A DNA stretch of 64,000 nt from Pedobacter ureilyticus (lineage in GTDB: Bacteria; Bacteroidota; Bacteroidia; Sphingobacteriales; Sphingobacteriaceae): NCBI RefSeq assembly GCF_005925345.1, contig NZ_SSHJ01000013.1:57147-121146 (forward strand). The letters are read 5' to 3'. The notes beneath the pieces were generated by a model. That model was not told where the DNA came from, made no database searches, and worked only from the letters and a program-made list of their open reading frames with translations. Below are positions 45,158-55,603 of this stretch, piece after piece. Both the position numbers and the translations under genes were made by a program. Within the stretch, counting starts at the first letter, position 1, and every line of letters starts with the position of its first letter.

Positions 45158-46438
45158 TTATACTTTTATTCTTTCGGTTACTGCTTTCGTTGGATTGTTA
45201 GCATCATAACCTTTTATTTCTACATATTTAACATTTGGCACCCAAAAAGTACCACCTTCTATTCTCAAGAAAATTCTATCCAATAGTATCTTTTTATTGT
45301 TGGCTGTGGCGTAAACGTGATATTTTTTATCTATTGCCGATTTACTTAGCAGTAAAGGGAATTTTTTGTATGATACAAAGCGTAACTCGTAATTGCCATT
45401 TCCAATATCTTTAGTTTGCACACCGTAGGCAAATTTGCGTTGTATATAATTCAAGTCTTTTTTCCCTTCTTTATCGGCGTATCGCATCCAAAAAACATTT
45501 ACAGGATGTTCTTTAACCAAATTACCATCGGTATCTACATTTAATTGGCAAATAATGGTGTTAATATTAGGATCGCGTTGTACGTAAAACAATTGGTTAT
45601 TAATGTTCTTTGGTATTGGGAAAGTAAGCGGTGAAGGATCATCGCCAGTTTGCGCTTTTACCATTGTGGCGTTAGAAAGGCCTAAGCCTGTAAATAAAAT
45701 TAAGCCAACAATTACTGCCGCTTTATTGCTTGGCGTAGAAAATTCTTTTGCATCTAGTGCTTTTTTAGCGTCTCTTAATCTATTTACGGCAGTAATATTG
45801 GTCATAATTGCCATTAACGTAATTGGCAAAGTGAAAATGCTCATGGTTTCGAAAATGTGAAACTTAATTCCAGGCACATAGATTTTATAATCGGCACCTA
45901 AGAAATTATAGGCAATGCCACAAGCTATAGCAAATACACCAATGGTTACCACACGCTCGGGGCGTTGCATTAAACCACCTTTACATTCTACGCCTAAACC
46001 TTCGGCACGGGCACGCGTATAGCTTACCATCATAGAGCCAATGAGTGCTATAAAAGCAAACAATGAACTTAAAAAGTAGTGGTGTGCCACTAGATAGTAG
46101 CAAATGCCTAAAAACATTACCATTTCGCTATATCTGTCTAAAACAGAATCGTACATGGCACCAAATTTAGAACTCATGTTGCCTAAACGTGCCACTTGTC
46201 CATCTAGCATATCGAAAAGGCCAGCAAATAAAACCAATGCGCCAGCCCAGCCTACATATTCTAGTTCGCCACGGTTAGATTTTTCTGCACCAATAATGAA
46301 AATTACGGCCACGCCAATATTTAGAAGCAAACCAATGGTGGTTACCATGTTTGGCGTTAGTCCAATTTTAATTAACCCTTTTACAAAAGGGTTAATTACC
46401 TTATAAATACCTTGTTGAAGGTTATCTCTTAATTTCAT
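45158..46438 (-). CDS. CDP-alcohol phosphatidyltransferase (phosphatidylinositol-phosphate synthase-like) fused to DUF4833
   Basis: Protein of 426 residues in two parts. Residues about 1-235 are a polytopic CDP-alcohol phosphatidyltransferase with the full motif DG-x2-AR-x8-G-x3-D-x3-D (DGQVARLGNM ... YDSVLDRYSE). A hydrophobic stretch (about 246-267, VIVGLILFTGLGL...ATMVKAQ) that looks like a signal peptide or membrane helix then leads into a C-terminal DUF4833 domain, presumably periplasmic. With myo-inositol-3-phosphate synthase nearby, the likely reaction is CDP-diacylglycerol plus inositol phosphate to phosphatidylinositol phosphate. I prefer ATG 46438 to the GTG at 46465. The DUF4833 role is unknown. 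Confidence 0.85.
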   Translation of the reverse strand: MKLRDNLQQGIYKVINPFVKGLIKIGLTPNMVTTIGLLLNIGVAVIFIIGAEKSNRGELEYVGWAGALVLFAGLFDMLDGQVARLGNMSSKFGAMYDSVLDRYSEMVMFLGICYYLVAHHYFLSSLFAFIALIGSMMVSYTRARAEGLGVECKGGLMQRPERVVTIGVFAIACGIAYNFLGADYKIYVPGIKFHIFETMSIFTLPITLMAIMTNITAVNRLRDAKKALDAKEFSTPSNKAAVIVGLILFTGLGLSNATMVKAQTGDDPSPLTFPIPKNINNQLFYVQRDPNINTIICQLNVDTDGNLVKEHPVNVFWMRYADKEGKKDLNYIQRKFAYGVQTKDIGNGNYELRFVSYKKFPLLLSKSAIDKKYHVYATANNKKILLDRIFLRIEGGTFWVPNVKYVEIKGYDANNPTKAVTERIKV

Positions 46439-46538
46439 CTCTTCGTTTACACGTTTGTTTGTCACTATGAGTCTGTCGAAGATTATTCACTTACTAATTT
46501 TTCGACAACTCAACATGATATCATTAGTTTCTAACTTT

Positions 46539-49100
46539 TTAAAAATCTAGTTTAACTCTAGCTCTAATTCCCCATTGGGTAACTTCTGGGTGGTCTAAAT
46601 AATTGAAACGCTTAACCAAATCTACCCTTAACACTTTAAAAATATTCCCTAAACCTACACTGCCTTCCATGTACGGCTCTTTATTTAGCGAATAGGTTCT
46701 TTGAGTACCATTTTCATAACTAGGCAATTTGTAAATGCCGTCATTATTCTTTTCTGGATTATTCTCATCCCTCAATCCTCCGTAAATTGCTTTGAATGAA
46801 ACAATTTCGCGTAGTTTTAATTTACTTAACAAAGGTATCTTATTTAAAAAGAATCCGTTAAAATTATGATCGATATTTATTGCAGCATAGCGGTCGCTCA
46901 CAAATTCTAAGAAGTTCATTAAGTTATATGAGTTTAACTGATAAGCGTATGTTTGGTTAGCACGGTGCACTGACAATAGCGGAAAAGGCACCTTACCGGC
47001 GATATAACTGCCTTCTACTCTAACATCACTGAAGCCTAATTGCGACAAATAAAAACGTTTATCTACACTTGCCATAATGTTATGGTAGTTATACTCGCCT
47101 CCAAAAAAACCTTTGATACCTGCAGTATATTTTAGGTTATAAATAGGGTATCTATCGATAATTGGGATACGATAAATCTTGCCTTGATAGAATTTCTCGT
47201 TCTTCGCATATCTGAAACCAACACTAAGTTCTGTAGTAGTAAGCCTATTGATGAAAGAATTAGAACTAGCATCGTTATAAAAAAGGCCGCCAGCTGGAGT
47301 TTGAGACCATTTTTTAAATCCAACATTGTAAGAAAAACGATTTTCGAATTCTTTGACATAGTCTAAGCGATAGAAATCATTGTACAACAACATATCGTTT
47401 ACGCCACGTTTAAACGATAGCAAAAAGTTGTCTTCTTGCACAAACTGTAGCTCTTGTCCAGGTATCTTGGTATCTCGTTGAAAACTCGCTCTAATGTAGT
47501 TTTGTGGAAATTTGTATATCGACTTATTATTTAACGAGTAAGTTCCTGATAAGAAAAACTTCCATTTTTCGTCTTTAAAACCGTAAGCAGCATAATTTTC
47601 GAAATAGAAACGTTTGCTTAAAGCTGGGGTACTTCTGCCTCCTAAACGCAAGCGAAAACCTTCTACGTTATTAAAACTGTAGAAAGTGTTGGTTGGGCCA
47701 ACCTCGTAGGGGCCAAAATCCCAATAACCGGCAAATACAAAAGTTACTAATTTTACGGTTCTTCTAAACGATGGCAGCTTTTGAAGCGTATCAATATTGC
47801 TGTAAATTTTTAGCTGTTGTTGCGGGATCGAATCTAACCTGTTTTGAGCCCAGAAATCGTTGGTTCTCTTATTGGCACCCTCTAGCACTTCTAGTTTTTT
47901 GCCAGAAAACACCGTGTCGGGAATTTCTACATTCGTTTTGTATTGGTCGTAGCTTACACTTCGTTCTCCCGTAAAACCCAAACCCTTGTTCTTGCTAATC
48001 CCAAAATCGGCAATTAAATTGCTTTTGCTTAAGTAATATCTGCCATCGGTATTTTTTTCAAAATCCAGCGCTATTTCCATTCCCCTCACAAAGTTGAGGT
48101 TAATATTTTTATTTACTCCAAAAGCTGCTTTTTGAACAGCGTAGTTCCCATCCATCGTAATGTAGATTTTTCCTTCAAACAACATGTCGCCTTTGTTGCG
48201 TGGCGTAAAAGAAAGTTCAACTACATTCGGGGTAATGTTTTTTAAGGTATCTGTGATAAAAAACTTGTAGAAAGTAGGAGCAGAGTTTGCAATTGGGCTT
48301 AAGAACTCGTTACTCATTACCGAGATGTTATTATCGTAGATGTTGATGTTTTGATACATCCTATCAAAATAGGCTTTCATGCCTTGGTTATCGATAAATC
48401 TATTGTCGAACTCTACTTGTTTTTCTGCTAGAACTACTGTTTTACTTTTATCGGGAGAGAAACTTAAATATTGATCGGCCAGTTTTTCTTGGATATAAAT
48501 AGGCAGTAAGTTTTTGCCTCCAATTTTGGTAGAGTCTTGTTCTTGAAACAGGAATTGGTAATTTCTGAATAGACGTTTATTCTTGAATTTTTCAGAAAGG
48601 TTACTCATCGAAAAGAGCATTTTTTCGTACTCCTTGTATTGTACGGTTTCGTACGCCTTTGGCTGGTTTTTATCCTTGTTCTCTATTACCTGTCTAATTA
48701 GTTCTACTGCCGGATTGTTTTTGTTAGAGTACCTAACTTTTTTACCTGCTATAATGGTAACCTCATTTAAAGATTGTGCATTTGATTTTAACAAGATTTC
48801 TAGCTTTTGGGTTTGCCCCACAATAATACTCTTGTACAAAACTTCGTAGCCAACGTAGTTAAATTTCAGTTTGTTGTAGTCTTCGTTAGTACTGATCTTG
48901 AAATTTCCATCCAAATCAGATTGTGTTCCCAAGCGTGTATCATTAAAGAAAATAGATACATAAGGAAGTGTTTCTTTAGTTACGGCATCTCTAACGGTAC
49001 CTGTAATTACAGTTTTTTGGGCAAATGCCGATGATATACCTATTACGATAGCACTAAAAAACGTTAGCGCATAAATTAATGTTTTATATGTGTTTTTCAT
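46539..49100 (-). CDS. DUF5686 / carboxypeptidase-regulatory-like outer-membrane protein
   Basis: Protein of 853 residues. Signal peptide about 1-28 (ending SSAFAQ). The N-terminal CarboxypepD_reg-like beta-sandwich (about 30-115) starts TVITGTVRDAVTKETLPYVS. The rest is DUF5686, with many alternating beta segments and a terminal aromatic (VKLDF), consistent with an outer-membrane beta barrel. There is no plug domain as in SusC. The family is Bacteroidota-specific and uncharacterised. It starts 2 bases after the GtrA stop, so it belongs to the inositol-lipid operon and may act on or move that lipid; this is inference. Confidence 0.85.
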   Translation of the reverse strand: MKNTYKTLIYALTFFSAIVIGISSAFAQKTVITGTVRDAVTKETLPYVSIFFNDTRLGTQSDLDGNFKISTNEDYNKLKFNYVGYEVLYKSIIVGQTQKLEILLKSNAQSLNEVTIIAGKKVRYSNKNNPAVELIRQVIENKDKNQPKAYETVQYKEYEKMLFSMSNLSEKFKNKRLFRNYQFLFQEQDSTKIGGKNLLPIYIQEKLADQYLSFSPDKSKTVVLAEKQVEFDNRFIDNQGMKAYFDRMYQNINIYDNNISVMSNEFLSPIANSAPTFYKFFITDTLKNITPNVVELSFTPRNKGDMLFEGKIYITMDGNYAVQKAAFGVNKNINLNFVRGMEIALDFEKNTDGRYYLSKSNLIADFGISKNKGLGFTGERSVSYDQYKTNVEIPDTVFSGKKLEVLEGANKRTNDFWAQNRLDSIPQQQLKIYSNIDTLQKLPSFRRTVKLVTFVFAGYWDFGPYEVGPTNTFYSFNNVEGFRLRLGGRSTPALSKRFYFENYAAYGFKDEKWKFFLSGTYSLNNKSIYKFPQNYIRASFQRDTKIPGQELQFVQEDNFLLSFKRGVNDMLLYNDFYRLDYVKEFENRFSYNVGFKKWSQTPAGGLFYNDASSNSFINRLTTTELSVGFRYAKNEKFYQGKIYRIPIIDRYPIYNLKYTAGIKGFFGGEYNYHNIMASVDKRFYLSQLGFSDVRVEGSYIAGKVPFPLLSVHRANQTYAYQLNSYNLMNFLEFVSDRYAAINIDHNFNGFFLNKIPLLSKLKLREIVSFKAIYGGLRDENNPEKNNDGIYKLPSYENGTQRTYSLNKEPYMEGSVGLGNIFKVLRVDLVKRFNYLDHPEVTQWGIRARVKLDF

Positions 49101-49102
49101 TT

Positions 49103-49477
49103 TTACTGTGTGAAAATGAATTGCTTCTGCATGAAGTAATTATAAATCGTACCAATTAATCCAGAAACAAGAATTTTCGAAAGCAGATAGTTTATGCTTA
49201 GAAAATGAGTGATTATGTAAACACCTGTAGTTACAATCAAAAGATTGCCGCACCATACCAAAATGTACTTTAAAATTTGAAGCTTAATGTCTTTATTTGT
49301 TGAGTTAAAGACCCAATTACGCCCCATATAAAAGTTTACACAGCCACCAACAACTGTTCCTGTTACGCTTCCTGCAACATACCAAATACCTAAAAAGCTC
49401 ACGCAAAACCATGTGGTTAAGTAGTCTACCAACGTTGCCGTTAATGACGAAGCCTGTGCTTTGATAAAGGTTAACAT
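49103..49477 (-). CDS. GtrA family membrane protein
   Basis: Small protein of 124 residues with four membrane helices. The GtrA pattern is clear: SLTATLVDYLTTWFCV early, GCVNFYMGRNWVF in the middle and GTIYNYFMQKQFIF at the end. GtrA proteins are proposed to flip or assist transfer of polyprenyl-linked sugars, but no glycosyltransferase gene lies beside this one. It sits between pgpA-like (4-base gap) and DUF5686 (2-base gap), tightly coupled in the lipid operon. A role in moving or decorating inositol lipids is possible. Confidence 0.88.
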   Translation of the reverse strand: MLTFIKAQASSLTATLVDYLTTWFCVSFLGIWYVAGSVTGTVVGGCVNFYMGRNWVFNSTNKDIKLQILKYILVWCGNLLIVTTGVYIITHFLSINYLLSKILVSGLIGTIYNYFMQKQFIFTQ

Positions 49478-49481
49478 CTTC

Positions 49482-49937
49482 TTAAAATATGTTGAAGAAA
49501 ATTATTATTTGCAATACGATATTGGCATAAATCCCTGCCAAAACATCGTCTGCCATTACGCCCCAACCTCCGGGCCACTTTTCCAATCTGCGTATGCCTA
49601 GCGGTTTCAAAATGTCAAAAAACCTGAAAAGCACTAAACCCGCAATTATGTATTTAATCTCTACTGGCACAAAAAGTAGTGTAATACACATTCCTGCTAC
49701 CTCATCTATTACTACCCGTTGATGGTCTTTGCCCCAAAGTACTTCTACTTCGTTAGCACTTCTTACCCCTTGCATAGTTAATAGCAATGTCACTAAAACT
49801 GGAGCTAATTTTGGTTCATATTCGCCAGGTTGTAAAAAGTACCATAAAAGGCAGGTGAAAATAGAAGCGTAAGTTCCGGCTCCTTTGCCTATATAGCCAA
49901 TTCCAAAAGTGGTAGATATGATTTTGTGAAATATCAC
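49482..49937 (-). CDS. pgpA: PgpA-family phosphatase, probable phosphatidylinositol-phosphate phosphatase
   Basis: Membrane phosphatase of 151 residues. PgpA motifs: GYIGKGAGTYAS (about 14-25), KDHQRVVIDEVAGM (about 70-83), FRFFDILKPLGI (about 103-114) and GGWGVMADDVLAG (about 121-133). The family normally removes phosphate from phosphatidylglycerophosphate. Here it lies between the inositol-3-phosphate synthase and phosphatidylinositol-phosphate synthase-like genes, so dephosphorylation of phosphatidylinositol phosphate is the more likely job. The symbol reflects family, not proven substrate. Confidence 0.85.
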   Translation of the reverse strand: MIFHKIISTTFGIGYIGKGAGTYASIFTCLLWYFLQPGEYEPKLAPVLVTLLLTMQGVRSANEVEVLWGKDHQRVVIDEVAGMCITLLFVPVEIKYIIAGLVLFRFFDILKPLGIRRLEKWPGGWGVMADDVLAGIYANIVLQIIIFFNIF

Positions 49938-50201
49938 TGCTTCAATTCTGTTTTTTTAAAAATAAGCCTCTAAAATTAAACGGCTCAAAACTATGGAAAC
50001 TTTTTTTAATTCTAAAGTTTCCTTTGGTTTGTTTACTTGCTTTTGAACGCAAATTACATTCGCAAGACAAAAGCTAGTACGTAGTGGAATTTATTGTTTT
50101 GAATGAGGTAAAAAAGGTTGTTTTCCTTTGTGTGTTCACCTAACTGATAACGTTACAAATGCAGTGTCTGAAATTATCAAACACTGCTAATTGTGTTGCT
50201 A

Positions 50202-51515
50202 TTATTCTTCTTCGTAATAATCAAGCCCTAAGTGGGTAATTAACTCTTCGCCCATAAAATAGCGCAAGGTATTATGTAATTTCTCCAATTGTTTGAAGAT
50301 ATCATTCTCTGGACGTAACCCTTCTTTTGTTTGAGGAGACTTCAAGTAGAAAGATAACCATTCTTGGATACCACTCATGCCTGCACGTTTAGCTAAATCA
50401 GAAAATAAAGCTAAATCTAAAACGATAGGAGCAGCTAAAATTGAATCACGGCACAAGAAATTGATTTTAATCTGCATTTTGTAACCCATCCATCCAAAGA
50501 TATCGATGTTATCCCAGCTTTCTTTGTTATCACCGTGAGGTGGGTAATAGTTGATGCGGATTTTGTGGTACATATCACCATACAAATCAGGGTTTTGCTC
50601 TGGTTTGAAGATATCTTCTAATACACCTAATTTAGAAACCTCTTTTGTTTTGAAGTTATCAGGATCATCCAATACCAAACCATCGCGGTTACCTAAAATG
50701 TTGTCAGAAAACCAACCACGTACGCCTAATGAACGAGCCATTAAACCAGGTGCTAACACAGTTTTCATTAAAGTTTGACCAGTTTTGAAATCTTTACCAG
50801 CTACCGGAGTTTGTGTTTCTTTAGCCAATTCTAACATTGCAGGAATGTCTACCGTTAAATTTGGAGCTCCGTTTGCATAAGCATAGCCTAATTTTAACGC
50901 TGCATAAGCGTAAATCATACTTGGCGCAATGTTAGGGTCGTTGTCTTTTAAACCTTGCTCAAATGCAGCTAAAGTTTGGTGAACTTCAGAAGGCTCTAAG
51001 TAAATTTCGGTAGAGCCACACCATACCAAAACGATACGTTCACAGTTATTTTTAGCTTTAAAGTCTTTGATATCTTCAATTACTTGTTGCGCTAAATCCC
51101 ATTTTGTAGCGGCTTCTTTAACGTAAGTTCCGTCTAAGTTTTTAACGTAATTTTTATCGAATGCGGCTTTATAAGGTTTAATTGCTTCTAATTCGTCTTT
51201 GATGTCGTATAAAAGATGACCATCAATTACCTTAGCTTTCATTGCGGCATCATACACATTATCTTCATACACATCCCAACCACCAAATGCTAAGTCTTCT
51301 AATTTTGCTAATGGAACGAAATCTTTAATTAAAGGTTCGTTGTTTTCTGTTCTTTTACCTACACGAATGGTACCCATTTGTGTTAAAGAACCAATAGGTT
51401 TAGATAGACCTCTTCTAGCGGCAACTACACCAGCAATCATGGTGGTAGCTACAGCACCTAGGCCAGGCATCATGATACCTAATTTTCCATTGGCTCCTTC
51501 TACTTGCTTTTTCAT
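50202..51515 (-). CDS. ino1: myo-Inositol-3-phosphate synthase
   Basis: NAD-dependent isomerase of 437 residues that converts glucose 6-phosphate to myo-inositol 3-phosphate. Hallmarks: GKLGIMMPGLGAVATT (about 10-25) as the NAD loop, LVWCGSTEIY, the conserved AGKDFKTGQTLMKT (about 239-252), GNRDGLVLDDPDNFKTKE and KINFLCRDSILAAPIVLDLALF. Length and motifs fit bacterial and eukaryotic MIPS. In this operon it supplies the inositol headgroup. The 264-base gap downstream (to pgpA-like) and the 122-base gap upstream suggest it could also have its own promoter. Confidence 0.95.
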   Translation of the reverse strand: MKKQVEGANGKLGIMMPGLGAVATTMIAGVVAARRGLSKPIGSLTQMGTIRVGKRTENNEPLIKDFVPLAKLEDLAFGGWDVYEDNVYDAAMKAKVIDGHLLYDIKDELEAIKPYKAAFDKNYVKNLDGTYVKEAATKWDLAQQVIEDIKDFKAKNNCERIVLVWCGSTEIYLEPSEVHQTLAAFEQGLKDNDPNIAPSMIYAYAALKLGYAYANGAPNLTVDIPAMLELAKETQTPVAGKDFKTGQTLMKTVLAPGLMARSLGVRGWFSDNILGNRDGLVLDDPDNFKTKEVSKLGVLEDIFKPEQNPDLYGDMYHKIRINYYPPHGDNKESWDNIDIFGWMGYKMQIKINFLCRDSILAAPIVLDLALFSDLAKRAGMSGIQEWLSFYLKSPQTKEGLRPENDIFKQLEKLHNTLRYFMGEELITHLGLDYYEEE

Positions 51516-51555
51516 TATTGTTTATTATTATGTGTTTATTCCTATTTATTTTTGG

Positions 51556-51637
51556 TTATAAGTATTACGTTGTAGGTTGTAAGTTTTTTGTTTGGCGCCA
51601 CACCACTTATAACCTATAACTTATTACTTGCAACTTA
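51556..51637. repeat. Imperfect inverted repeat between MIPS and SDR genes
   Basis: GTTATAAGTATTACGTTGTAGG and related segments on one side pair imperfectly with CTTATAACCTATAAC and TTGCAACTTATTA on the other. The composition matches other extragenic palindromes of this window. It interrupts an otherwise same-strand gene series. Confidence 0.4.
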
Positions 51638-52630
51638 TTATTTCAGCCAGTTATTCATTTTATACCATTTTACAGTTTCAGCTAATCCTCTTTCTAAATT
51701 GTATTGAGGTTCAAACTGTAAGTCTTTTTTTAAGTTTTCAATATTGCAGGCCCAATTTGGTGCCGTTAGTTCTTTTATTTTCTCTTTGTTTAGGGTCGGC
51801 GTTTTGGAGCTTTTGGCATAAATGGCATCCATAAAACCAGCTAAACTTTTTATCATTCCCAAAGGGATATGCATTTTCAATGTCCTCTTCTGCAAGGCTT
51901 TCTTTAAACCATTAGCTAATGCATACCTATTGTAAGTTAGTCCGTCAGAAATATTGTAGCTTTTGGCCACTACATCCGATTTTAATAGGCGGATAATCAC
52001 TTCTGCCAAATCCTTAACGTAGATAAAACTTAACTGCTGGTTAAACCTGCCAATGTAGGGCTCTAAACCTTGATTAATGGTTTTGAAGAGAATAAAAATA
52101 TCTTTCTCTCTTGGGCCATACACCGCGGTTGGTCTAACGGTTACTAACGGAAGGTTTTCTATTTTATTCAAATACTCTTCGGCCAGTTTTTTGCTCAAAC
52201 CATAAAAAGTTACGGGTTTTGCAATTGCATTATCGTCAATAACTGCATTAAGATCGGCAATAGGTCCAATGGCTGCCAAACTACTTACGAATACAAATTT
52301 CTCTAGCCTATAATTAACTAATGAGGCTGCCATCGCCAAATTTCTGCTGAAATCTGCATTAACCCTGTTGTATTCTTGCAAGGTTTTTGCCTTTGTTGTA
52401 CCAGCAGCATGTATAATATAAGCATACTGTTTTTCTTCCAACGCCTCCTTTAATTCATCAACCGCGTTAAAATTTAAGTTAACATAGTTGATGTCTAAAT
52501 CTTTTAAGTGCGAGATGTCGCTATTAGGTCTAACGGCTGCGTAAACTTCTAAGCCATTTTCAATTGCTGTAACAATTAAATGATAACCTACAAATCCACT
52601 AGCACCCGTAATTAATACCTTTTTGCTCAT
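51638..52630 (-). CDS. Extended SDR / NAD-dependent epimerase family, candidate ceramide reductase (CerR-like)
   Basis: Soluble oxidoreductase of 330 residues. Rossmann loop TGASGFVGYH (about 8-17), HAAGTTK segment near 75, catalytic Ser in FVSSLAA and Tyr-x3-Lys in YGLSKK (about 144-149). It belongs to the 3-beta-HSD/dihydroflavonol-reductase-like part of the family. In Caulobacter sphingolipid synthesis, a related epimerase-family reductase reduces the 3-keto group of the long-chain base or oxidised ceramide. Adjacent serine palmitoyltransferase and acyltransferase genes make the same role likely here. A sugar epimerase cannot be excluded by motif alone. Confidence 0.75.
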   Translation of the reverse strand: MSKKVLITGASGFVGYHLIVTAIENGLEVYAAVRPNSDISHLKDLDINYVNLNFNAVDELKEALEEKQYAYIIHAAGTTKAKTLQEYNRVNADFSRNLAMAASLVNYRLEKFVFVSSLAAIGPIADLNAVIDDNAIAKPVTFYGLSKKLAEEYLNKIENLPLVTVRPTAVYGPREKDIFILFKTINQGLEPYIGRFNQQLSFIYVKDLAEVIIRLLKSDVVAKSYNISDGLTYNRYALANGLKKALQKRTLKMHIPLGMIKSLAGFMDAIYAKSSKTPTLNKEKIKELTAPNWACNIENLKKDLQFEPQYNLERGLAETVKWYKMNNWLK

Positions 52631-52690
52631 CTTTTTGGCAAAGGGCGAAGTGCATGGGACTAAAAACGTGAAGCCCCGTGCGCTTTGCTC

Positions 52691-53812
52691 TTATATCTTT
52701 TTTTCTAGTATTCTATATTCTCTATACAATTTTCCGCCAATATTTTCTATCGGACGGTTCACCATGTCATTATCTTCCAAAGTCCAACTTGCTTCTGCGT
52801 ATTGAAAATTTCTAGCTTTAAAAGCTTTGATTATTCTGCCATACAAACAAGCTTCGATACCCATCTTTCTGTAACCGTCTATCACGCCCAATAGCATAAT
52901 ACGGATGCCATTTATTTTCTTTTTGCCAGTTAGCAACTTAAGTAAGCCAGTAGGGAAAAGCCTGCCTCGCTTAATTTTAATTAGTATCTGGTTAATGTCT
53001 GGAATGGCCAAAGCAAAAGCTACAATTTTGCCCTCTTGCTCTGCGATATAGCAGAAATCGGTATCTAAAACCAGTTTCAAATCATTGGCTGTGTAGTCAA
53101 ATTCCCTATCGGTCATCGGTACAAATCCCAAATTTTTATCCCAAGCTTTGTTGTAAACTTCTCTTAAAGCAGCAGCCTCTTCTTTAAACTTTTTCAGGTT
53201 TATTTTTCTGATGATGATATTACTTCTCTTTAGCCTGTTTTCTAATCCTTCTATCAAGCCAACCGACCTGTCATCATAATTCCCAGCGGTGTACCGGTAG
53301 GCCCTTAAATCTACTTTTTTGGTAAAACCGAAGTCTTCCAATAAGTCTAAATAATAAGGAGCATTGTAAGGCATCATCGCAACTGGCGGTCCATCAAAAC
53401 CTTTAATTAACAAGCCGCAAATATCATTTGTAGAAAAGTTTGCCGGGCCCATAACCGAAGTTTGTCCGTTTTCTTTTAACCAGTTTTGTGCCGCGTTTAG
53501 TAGGGCCTCGCTAACGGTTTTATCGTTAATGGTGTCGAAGAAACCGAAAAAACCTTCCTTAACGTTTTTGGTTTTATTGTGGTTGCCATTTATAATAGCC
53601 GCAATTCTTCCTACGATCTTATCGCCTTGGTAAGCTAAAAACAATTGCAGTTTTGCGTGGTCGTGAAACGGATGTTTACCAGGGCTAAGCATATCGCGTT
53701 GTGCAATATGTAGCTCTGGAACGTAATATGGGTCGTTTTTATAAAGTTCGTGCGGAAAATCAACGAATTTTGCTAACAACTTTTTGCCAGTTACGGCTAC
53801 AATTTGTGCCAT
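52691..53812 (-). CDS. GNAT-fold acyltransferase, candidate bacterial ceramide synthase
   Basis: Protein of 373 residues with two GNAT-like halves. The N-terminal part holds FPHELYKNDPYYVPELHIAQ and a GRIAAIINGNHN segment. The C-terminal half has GVIDGYRKMGIEACLYGRII, similar to an acyl-CoA loop, and a final SWTLEDNDMVNRPIENIGG, a pattern that recurs in this subfamily. The gene starts 1 base after the serine palmitoyltransferase stop. In Caulobacter, an acyltransferase of this general kind (bCerS) N-acylates the sphingoid base, and homologues occur in Bacteroidota. I call it ceramide synthase by subfamily and context, not from a known catalytic residue. Confidence 0.75.
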   Translation of the reverse strand: MAQIVAVTGKKLLAKFVDFPHELYKNDPYYVPELHIAQRDMLSPGKHPFHDHAKLQLFLAYQGDKIVGRIAAIINGNHNKTKNVKEGFFGFFDTINDKTVSEALLNAAQNWLKENGQTSVMGPANFSTNDICGLLIKGFDGPPVAMMPYNAPYYLDLLEDFGFTKKVDLRAYRYTAGNYDDRSVGLIEGLENRLKRSNIIIRKINLKKFKEEAAALREVYNKAWDKNLGFVPMTDREFDYTANDLKLVLDTDFCYIAEQEGKIVAFALAIPDINQILIKIKRGRLFPTGLLKLLTGKKKINGIRIMLLGVIDGYRKMGIEACLYGRIIKAFKARNFQYAEASWTLEDNDMVNRPIENIGGKLYREYRILEKKI

Positions 53813-53813
53813 G

Positions 53814-55603
<1,790 letters not shown>

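Noticed and set aside
45158..45660. DUF4833 as a separate gene
   Set aside because: The frame is continuous with the phosphatidyltransferase, with no stop or plausible separate start before the signal-like helix, so it is a fusion as sequenced.
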